This document shows positions 5,651-9,239 of a DNA stretch of 9,239 bases, piece after piece. Below the pieces are notes generated by a model that saw only the letters and a program-made list of their open reading frames with translations, had not been told where the DNA came from and made no database searches. Source of the stretch: an uncultured Oscillospiraceae bacterium (lineage in GTDB: Bacteria > Bacillota > Clostridia > Oscillospirales > Oscillospiraceae); the NCBI GenBank assembly GCA_910588045.1, contig CAJUPS010000111.1:1-9239 (forward strand), written 5' to 3'. How positions within the stretch are numbered: the first letter of the stretch is position 1; each line of letters starts with the position of its first letter. Both the position numbers and the translations under genes were made by a program.

Positions 5651-5687
5651 CTGCTAACAGTATAGCAGAATTCAGCGCAAATATCAA
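5651..5687 (-). promoter_or_regulatory. Antitoxin-toxin promoter with overlapping operator palindrome
   Basis: On the minus strand, TTGATA (5682-5687 complement) and TATACT (5659-5664 complement) are separated by exactly 17 nt, with TG-n before the -10 hexamer (extended -10). The inverted repeat CTGCTA (5651-5656) / TAGCAG (5663-5668) lies across the -10 box and is well placed as the operator for antitoxin autorepression. The promoter is 24 nt upstream of the antitoxin ATG. Confidence 0.75.
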
Positions 5688-5718
5688 TATAAATTCAGAG
5701 CGAAAAGAGGTGATAAAA

Positions 5719-6564
5719 ATAGGAAGTGGAAACTGGATCATAGACAATCTCAACTCCTCGCTGGAGACCTGGAACGGCAAGCTGACGGAGATCTGGACAT
5801 TGCTCTCCACCCGCCCGGAGGATTTCAAGGGCGGCGGGGTCTGGGATGTCATCGTGAGCATCAACGATGGGCTGAAGGCCATTGCCTACGCCCTGCTGGT
5901 GCTGTTCTTCGTGATGGGCGTGGTCAAGGTCTGCGGCAGTTTTACGGAATTAAAGAAGCCAGAAATGGCCTTCAAGTGCTTTGTCCGGTTCATTCTGGCC
6001 CAGGCAGCGGTGTCACACGGCATGGAGCTGATGACCGCCCTGTTCAGTGTGGCCCAGGGCGCAGTGACCACCATCATGGATACCTCCGGCCTGACGGCGA
6101 TGTCCGCCACCACGCTGCCCAGCGAGATGGTGACCATCATCGAGGACGTGGGATTCCTGGAAAGCATCCCGCTTTGGGCGGTGACGCTGCTGGGCTCATT
6201 ATTTATCTGGGTGCTGTCACTGGTGATGATCCTGACCGTCTATAGTCGTTTTTTCAAGCTATATATGGCCACCGCCATCGCGCCCATTCCTCTCTCCAGC
6301 TTTGCGGGACAGCCCTCCAGCAGCATTGGCGTTGCTTTTCTCAAGAGCTACGCCGCCATCTGCCTGGAGGGCTGTGTCATCGTATTGGCCTGTGTGATCT
6401 TCTCAGCATTCGCCTCTGCGCCGCCCGCCATCGCGGACGAGTCCTTGGCAGCGGCGACCATCGTCTGGAACTATGTGGGCGAAGTTTTGTTCAACATGCT
6501 GGTGCTGGTTGGAGCGATCAAGATGAGCGACCGGCTCATCCGGGAGCTGCTGGGGCTGGGGTGA
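5719..6564 (+). CDS. VirB6/TrbL-like polytopic T4SS membrane protein (ATA start)
   Basis: This protein is probably the inner-membrane channel component of the conjugation apparatus, corresponding to CD0411-type proteins of Tn1549/CTn2 elements. It is 281 aa. After an amphipathic N-terminus (GSGNWIIDNLNSSLETWNGKLTEIWTLL), hydrophobic helices lie at about 53-73, 86-110, 148-178, 208-235 and 256-273. The conserved pieces YALLVLFFVMGVVKVCGSF and YSRFFKLYMATAIAPIPLSSFAGQ are typical. Family members as I remember them begin MGSGNW, which here corresponds to ATA at 5719, one base from ATG. The in-frame GTG at 5710 lies inside the Shine-Dalgarno (AAAGAGGTG) and would add three residues; it is the fallback start. 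It follows the antisense toxin-antitoxin insertion, and ends 5 nt before the convergent small membrane gene. Confidence 0.85.
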   Translation: MGSGNWIIDNLNSSLETWNGKLTEIWTLLSTRPEDFKGGGVWDVIVSINDGLKAIAYALLVLFFVMGVVKVCGSFTELKKPEMAFKCFVRFILAQAAVSHGMELMTALFSVAQGAVTTIMDTSGLTAMSATTLPSEMVTIIEDVGFLESIPLWAVTLLGSLFIWVLSLVMILTVYSRFFKLYMATAIAPIPLSSFAGQPSSSIGVAFLKSYAAICLEGCVIVLACVIFSAFASAPPAIADESLAAATIVWNYVGEVLFNMLVLVGAIKMSDRLIRELLGLG

Positions 6565-6569
6565 GGGGA

Positions 6570-6893
6570 TCAAAGGCTGATGACGTACTCGCCGGAGGCT
6601 CTCGCCTGCCGGACGCGGTGTGCCAGCAGCTTCGCCATCGCCCGTTCCTCCCGCCAGTCCTCCAGCAGATCCCAGAGGCGGCGGAGCAGCGTTACCACCC
6701 AAGACAGGGCAGCGAGGGCAATCAGGCCGAAGAAGATACCGTCCGCCAGGGCCGTATTGGCCCGGTACCAATCCAGAAACGCCGTGAGCATCAGGACTGC
6801 ATACAGCATGGGGATGCCCAGCCGGAGTTTGAGTGCCAGACGGAACAGGATCGGCAGTAAAAACAGGACTGCACCCAGCATCAAAAACATCAT
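6570..6893 (-). CDS. Small three-helix membrane protein antisense to the T4SS operon
   Basis: I do not recognise a family. The 107-aa product is strongly hydrophobic with predicted helices at about 2-19 (FLMLGAVLFLLPILFRLA), 26-42 (IPMLYAVLMLTAFLDWY) and 50-72 (ALADGIFFGLIALAALSWVVTLL). A basic, helical C-terminal tail follows (LRRLWDLLEDWREERAMAKLLAHRVRQARASGEY), probably cytoplasmic. ATG 6893 has an excellent Shine-Dalgarno (GAAGGAGGTC, complement of 6901-6910) and a promoter just upstream, so it is a real transcription unit rather than a shadow. An upstream in-frame ATG at 6953 falls inside the -35 box and is rejected. It is convergent with the VirB6-like gene (5-nt gap, no terminator seen) and divergent from prgI. 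Position inside the secretion operon suggests a role in controlling transfer or entry exclusion; this is only contextual inference. Confidence 0.72.
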   Translation of the reverse strand: MMFLMLGAVLFLLPILFRLALKLRLGIPMLYAVLMLTAFLDWYRANTALADGIFFGLIALAALSWVVTLLRRLWDLLEDWREERAMAKLLAHRVRQARASGEYVISL

Positions 6894-6924
6894 CGTCACA
6901 GACCTCCTTCGGTTGGTTTGTGGC

Positions 6925-6953
6925 ATCTTACCATGGGCAGGCAGACTTTGCAA
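6925..6953 (-). promoter_or_regulatory. Promoter of the antisense membrane-protein gene
   Basis: Read on the minus strand, TTGCAA (6948-6953) and TAAGAT (6925-6930 complement) are 17 nt apart, with TG-n ahead of the -10 hexamer. Transcription would begin roughly 25 nt before ATG 6893, leaving room for the strong Shine-Dalgarno. Confidence 0.65.
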
Positions 6954-6966
6954 CGGTCTGTCTGCC
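6936..6966. repeat. Inverted repeat across the divergent promoter region
   Basis: GGCAGGCAGAC (6936-6946) pairs with GTCTGTCTGCC (6956-6966) with one mismatch around a 9-nt spacer that contains the palindromic -35 box TTGCAA. It overlaps the minus-strand spacer and -35 element and lies 32 nt upstream of prgI. It is an operator candidate for the minus-strand gene, or an RNA hairpin in the prgI leader. Confidence 0.55.
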
Positions 6967-6998
6967 TATTCTTCTATAAAGAATTGAGGTGATCATCC

Positions 6999-7352
6999 CT
7001 GGAGGTTCGCATCAACAAAGAAGTCCGCAACTACCAGGAGAGCCTGTTTTTCGGGCTGTCCCTGCGGCAATTCATTTTCGCCCTGCTGGCCGTCATCGTG
7101 GCGGTGGGCGTGTACTTCGGGCTCCGGGCCGTGGTGGGCGAGGGGGACATCGGCTGGCTGTGTGTGCTGGCGGCGTTCCCCTTCGCTCTGGGCGGCTTTT
7201 TTACCTACAACGGCATGACCTTTGAGCAGTTCATCCTTGCCGTGCTCCGCTCAGAATTTCTCTATCCCCGAAAGTTGGTGTTCCGCGCGGAGAATCTGTA
7301 CGCCAAGGCCCTGGAGCATTCTCCGGGAAAGGAGGCGCTGCGGCTTGATTAA
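6999..7352 (+). CDS. PrgI-family T4SS membrane protein (CTG start)
   Basis: This 117-aa protein has the PrgI layout: an N-terminal EVRINKEVRNYQESLFFGLSLRQF segment, two transmembrane helices at about 24-42 (QFIFALLAVIVAVGVYFGL) and 51-68 (IGWLCVLAAFPFALGGFF), then TYNGMTFEQFILAVLRSEFLYPRKL and a soluble tail. PrgI proteins are small inner-membrane subunits encoded just before the VirB4-like ATPase in Gram-positive conjugation systems, as here. The family start coincides with CTG at 6999, with GAGGTGAT (6985-6992) 6 nt upstream. An in-frame TGA at 6990-6992 closes the frame above it, and the first conventional start below is GTG 7098, which would delete the first 33 residues including half of helix 1. 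A CTG start is therefore strongly indicated. The end overlaps virB4 by 8 nt. Confidence 0.85.
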   Translation: MEVRINKEVRNYQESLFFGLSLRQFIFALLAVIVAVGVYFGLRAVVGEGDIGWLCVLAAFPFALGGFFTYNGMTFEQFILAVLRSEFLYPRKLVFRAENLYAKALEHSPGKEALRLD

Positions 7353-9239
7353 GACATTGCAGAGTACGTTGAAGCAGGACAAGGAGGGCTTTGCCGTTCC
7401 GAAGTCTGTTCAGGACGCCATCCCCATCCGCCGCCTCTGGCCGGATGGGATTTTTCAGTTCGGGAGCAAGTTCTCCAAGACTATTCGCTTCTCAGACATC
7501 AACTACGCCATCGCTTCAAAAGAGGATAAAACATCCATGTTCCTCGGTTACTCGGAGCTGCTGAACGCCCTGGACACCGGCTCCACCACCAAGATCACGA
7601 TCAACAACAAGCGGCTCAATCGCCAGAATTTTGAGCAGGAGATTCTCATTCCCCGGCAGGATGACTACCTGGACGGCTACCGGGCGGAGTACAACGCCAT
7701 GCTCATGGACAAGGTGACGGACTCCTCCAACAGCGTGGTGCAGGAGCGGTACATCACCCTCTCCGTCCACCGGAAGAATGTGGAGGAAGCCCGCAGCTTT
7801 TTCGACCGGGTGGCAGCGGATGTGACTACCCGGCTCAGTCAGCTGGACGCCCACAGCGAGGAATTGGACGCGGTGGAGCGTCTGCGGGTGCTGCATGATT
7901 TCTATCGCACCGGCGAGGAGACGGAGTACCGTATGGATCTCCGGGATCTCATGCGGAAGGGACACAGCTTCAAGGATATCATCTGCCCTGACAGCCTGGA
8001 GTTCCGGAAGGACTACTTCATCATGGGAGGCAAGTATGGCCGGGTGCTGTTCCTGAAAGAGTATGCCAGTTATATCAAGGACAGCATGGTCAACGAGCTG
8101 ACGGCCCTCAACCGCACGATGATGCTGTCCATCGACGTGATCCCCGTCCCCACAGACGAGGCCGTCCGGGAGATGCAGAACCGTCTTCTCGGTGTCGAGA
8201 CCAACGTCACCAACTGGCAGCGGCGGCAGAACAGCAACAACAATTTTTCCGCCGTGGTGCCGTATGACCTGGAGCAGCAGAGGAAAGAAACGAGGGAAAT
8301 GCTGGACGATCTCACCACCCGCGACCAGCGGATGATGTTCGCGGTGGTCACGCTGGTGCATCTGGCGGACAGCAAAGAGGAACTGGACAGCGACACTGAG
8401 ACACTCCAGGCCACCGCCCGCAAGCACCTCTGCCAGCTCTCCACCCTCAACTGGCAGCAGGCGGACGGGTTGGTGACCGCCCTGCCCCTGGGACTGCGGC
8501 GGATCGACGCCCTGCGGACGCTGACCACGGAGGCGCTGGCCGTCCTCATGCCCTTCAAGGCCCAGGAAATTCGGGATCAGGGCGGCGTGTACTACGGGCA
8601 GAACGTCATCAGCAAGAATCTCATCATCGCTAATCGGAAGGAACTGCTCAACGGCAACGGTTTTGTCCTGAGCGTGTCCGGCTCCGGTAAGTCCTTCACT
8701 GCCAAAGAGGAGATGGCCGCTATTATCCTGTCTACGGGAGATGACGTGATCGTCATAGATCCCGAGTCGGAGTACTGGCCTCTCATCGAAGGCATGGGCG
8801 GCGAGGTCATCGACATTTCCGCAACCTCCCGCACCCACATCAATGCCATGGATATGGAGCAGGGGTACGGCGACGGCGAGAATCCGGTGGTGCTGAAGTC
8901 CGAGTTCCTGCTGTCCCTCTGTGAGCAGCTGGTGGGCTCCGGGAAGCTGTCCGCCAAGGAGAAGTCCATCATCGACCGCTGCACCGCCAACGTCTATCGG
9001 GACTACATCCGGGAGGGCTACCGTGGCAGCGTCCCCACCCTCCAGGACTTCTACGCCGAACTGCTGCGGCAGTCCGAACCGGAGGCGCGGGATGTGGCCC
9101 TGGCAATCGAGCTGTTCACCGAGGGCAGCCTCAACACCTTCGCCAAGCAGACCAATGTGGACACCAGATCCCGGATCGTCTGTTACTGTTGGCTGGCAAA
9201 AACAGGGAGAAAGGGACGGCAAAATAAAATAGGAGGAAC
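7345..9239 (+). CDS. virB4: VirB4-like conjugation ATPase, 3' end interrupted
   Basis: This cytoplasmic ATPase powers assembly of the conjugation channel; full-length relatives are about 800 aa. The sequence begins at TTG 7345 (IKTLQSTLKQDKEGFAVPKSV), 9 nt after AAAGGAGG and overlapping the prgI end, and about 614 residues follow to 9186. Visible landmarks are the N-terminal DVIPIRRLWPDGIFQF-like region, MLSIDVIPVPTDEAVREMQNRLLGVET, and TTRDQRMMFAVVTLVH. The P-loop is SVSGSGKS at residues 443-450 (normally GVSGSGKS), and VIVIDPESEY lies near 472. The last family residues are NTFAKQTNVDTRSRIVCY. After that the expected DILDLGKQL is replaced by unrelated codons (CWLAKTGRKGRQNK), still open to the edge. 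The C-terminal catalytic DE motif is therefore not in this frame within the window. The product is probably non-functional unless the inserted sequence is removed or spliced. Confidence 0.88.
   Translation, partial: MIKTLQSTLKQDKEGFAVPKSVQDAIPIRRLWPDGIFQFGSKFSKTIRFSDINYAIASKEDKTSMFLGYSELLNALDTGSTTKITINNKRLNRQNFEQEILIPRQDDYLDGYRAEYNAMLMDKVTDSSNSVVQERYITLSVHRKNVEEARSFFDRVAADVTTRLSQLDAHSEELDAVERLRVLHDFYRTGEETEYRMDLRDLMRKGHSFKDIICPDSLEFRKDYFIMGGKYGRVLFLKEYASYIKDSMVNELTALNRTMMLSIDVIPVPTDEAVREMQNRLLGVETNVTNWQRRQNSNNNFSAVVPYDLEQQRKETREMLDDLTTRDQRMMFAVVTLVHLADSKEELDSDTETLQATARKHLCQLSTLNWQQADGLVTALPLGLRRIDALRTLTTEALAVLMPFKAQEIRDQGGVYYGQNVISKNLIIANRKELLNGNGFVLSVSGSGKSFTAKEEMAAIILSTGDDVIVIDPESEYWPLIEGMGGEVIDISATSRTHINAMDMEQGYGDGENPVVLKSEFLLSLCEQLVGSGKLSAKEKSIIDRCTANVYRDYIREGYRGSVPTLQDFYAELLRQSEPEARDVALAIELFTEGSLNTFAKQTNVDTRSRIVCYCWLAKTGRKGRQNKIGG
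9187..9239 (+). other. Foreign sequence joined to virB4, ending in a strong RBS
   Basis: From 9187 the sequence no longer encodes VirB4. It becomes A-rich (AAAATAAAATAGGAGGAAC at the edge) and ends with AGGAGG at 9231-9236. A start codon for another plus-strand gene is therefore expected within a few bases beyond the window. An inserted mobile element (transposon, serine-recombinase element or group II intron) or a deletion joint would both explain it. The first bases show no clear GTGYG intron start, so the type cannot be decided here. Confidence 0.6.

Noticed and set aside
6580..6987. Plus-strand open frame of 135 codons over the small membrane-protein gene
   Set aside because: The peptide is Ser/Arg/Ala-rich low complexity without an RBS. 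The minus strand has a hydrophobic protein, a strong RBS and a promoter over the same DNA.
7516..9222. Very long open frame (568 codons) on the minus strand
   Set aside because: It is entirely antisense to virB4, whose plus-strand translation matches the family along its length. The minus-strand peptide is rich in His, Gly, Val and Asp-Gly strings, as expected from GC-rich complement codons, and has no recognisable domain.
9187..9239. 5' end of a group II intron in virB4
   Set aside because: Not adopted because no GTGYG-type start is visible at the junction and the sequence reaches an RBS within about 50 nt, much shorter than the structured 5' region of such introns. It is not fully excluded without downstream sequence.
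1..9239. tRNA or rRNA genes
   Set aside because: No cloverleaf-like segment or rRNA signature was noticed in the short intergenic gaps; nearly all sequence is coding.

Overview
The window is a segment of an integrative/conjugative or mobilizable element of the Tn1549/CTn2-like type found in gut Clostridia. The GC-rich coding DNA, gene content and gene order point to a host in or near the Oscillospiraceae/Ruminococcaceae (a Flavonifractor- or Faecalibacterium-like bacterium). The host assignment is inference. The families were recognised by reading the translations; no search was run.

Layout. 1-1985 is the mobilization end: a C-run tract and a 15-bp inverted repeat that is a good oriT candidate, a MobA/MobL relaxase, and a small cysteine-rich protein whose start overlaps the relaxase stop. 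1986-3806 is a replication block: a RepA_N-type initiator, a DnaC/IstB-type ATPase overlapping it by ATGA, a TnpW-family small protein, and a rho-independent terminator. 3859-7352 is the first part of the type IV secretion operon: a 5'-truncated coupling protein (VirD4/TraG), a small VirB2-like membrane protein, a VirB6/TrbL-like polytopic protein and a PrgI-family protein. 7345 to the edge is the VirB4-like ATPase, whose family sequence stops abruptly at about 9186. Two minus-strand cargo units interrupt this operon: a RelE/ParE-Phd/YefM toxin-antitoxin pair (5074-5635) and a small three-helix membrane protein (6570-6893). Each has a recognisable promoter of its own.

How the genes work together. 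The relaxase would nick at oriT, the coupling protein would hand the DNA to the VirB4/VirB6/PrgI channel, and Rep plus the helicase loader would replicate the excised circle. The element looks partly broken: the coupling protein has lost its N-terminal half including Walker A, the neighbour usually found between tnpW and virD4 is missing, and virB4 is cut by foreign sequence.

Three signals stand out. (1) Inside the rep coding sequence lie five 19-bp dyad units at exactly 23-bp spacing. Since 23 is not a multiple of three, the repeat is kept at DNA level through three reading frames, as expected of an origin iteron array inside a rep gene. (2) Five core genes (relaxase, rep, virB6, prgI, virB4) have good Shine-Dalgarno sequences but apparently ACG, ATT, ATA, CTG and TTG where the family start should be. 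Each is one base away from ATG. (3) Both the TA pair and the small membrane protein gene sit antisense inside the conjugation operon with operator-like inverted repeats at their promoters.
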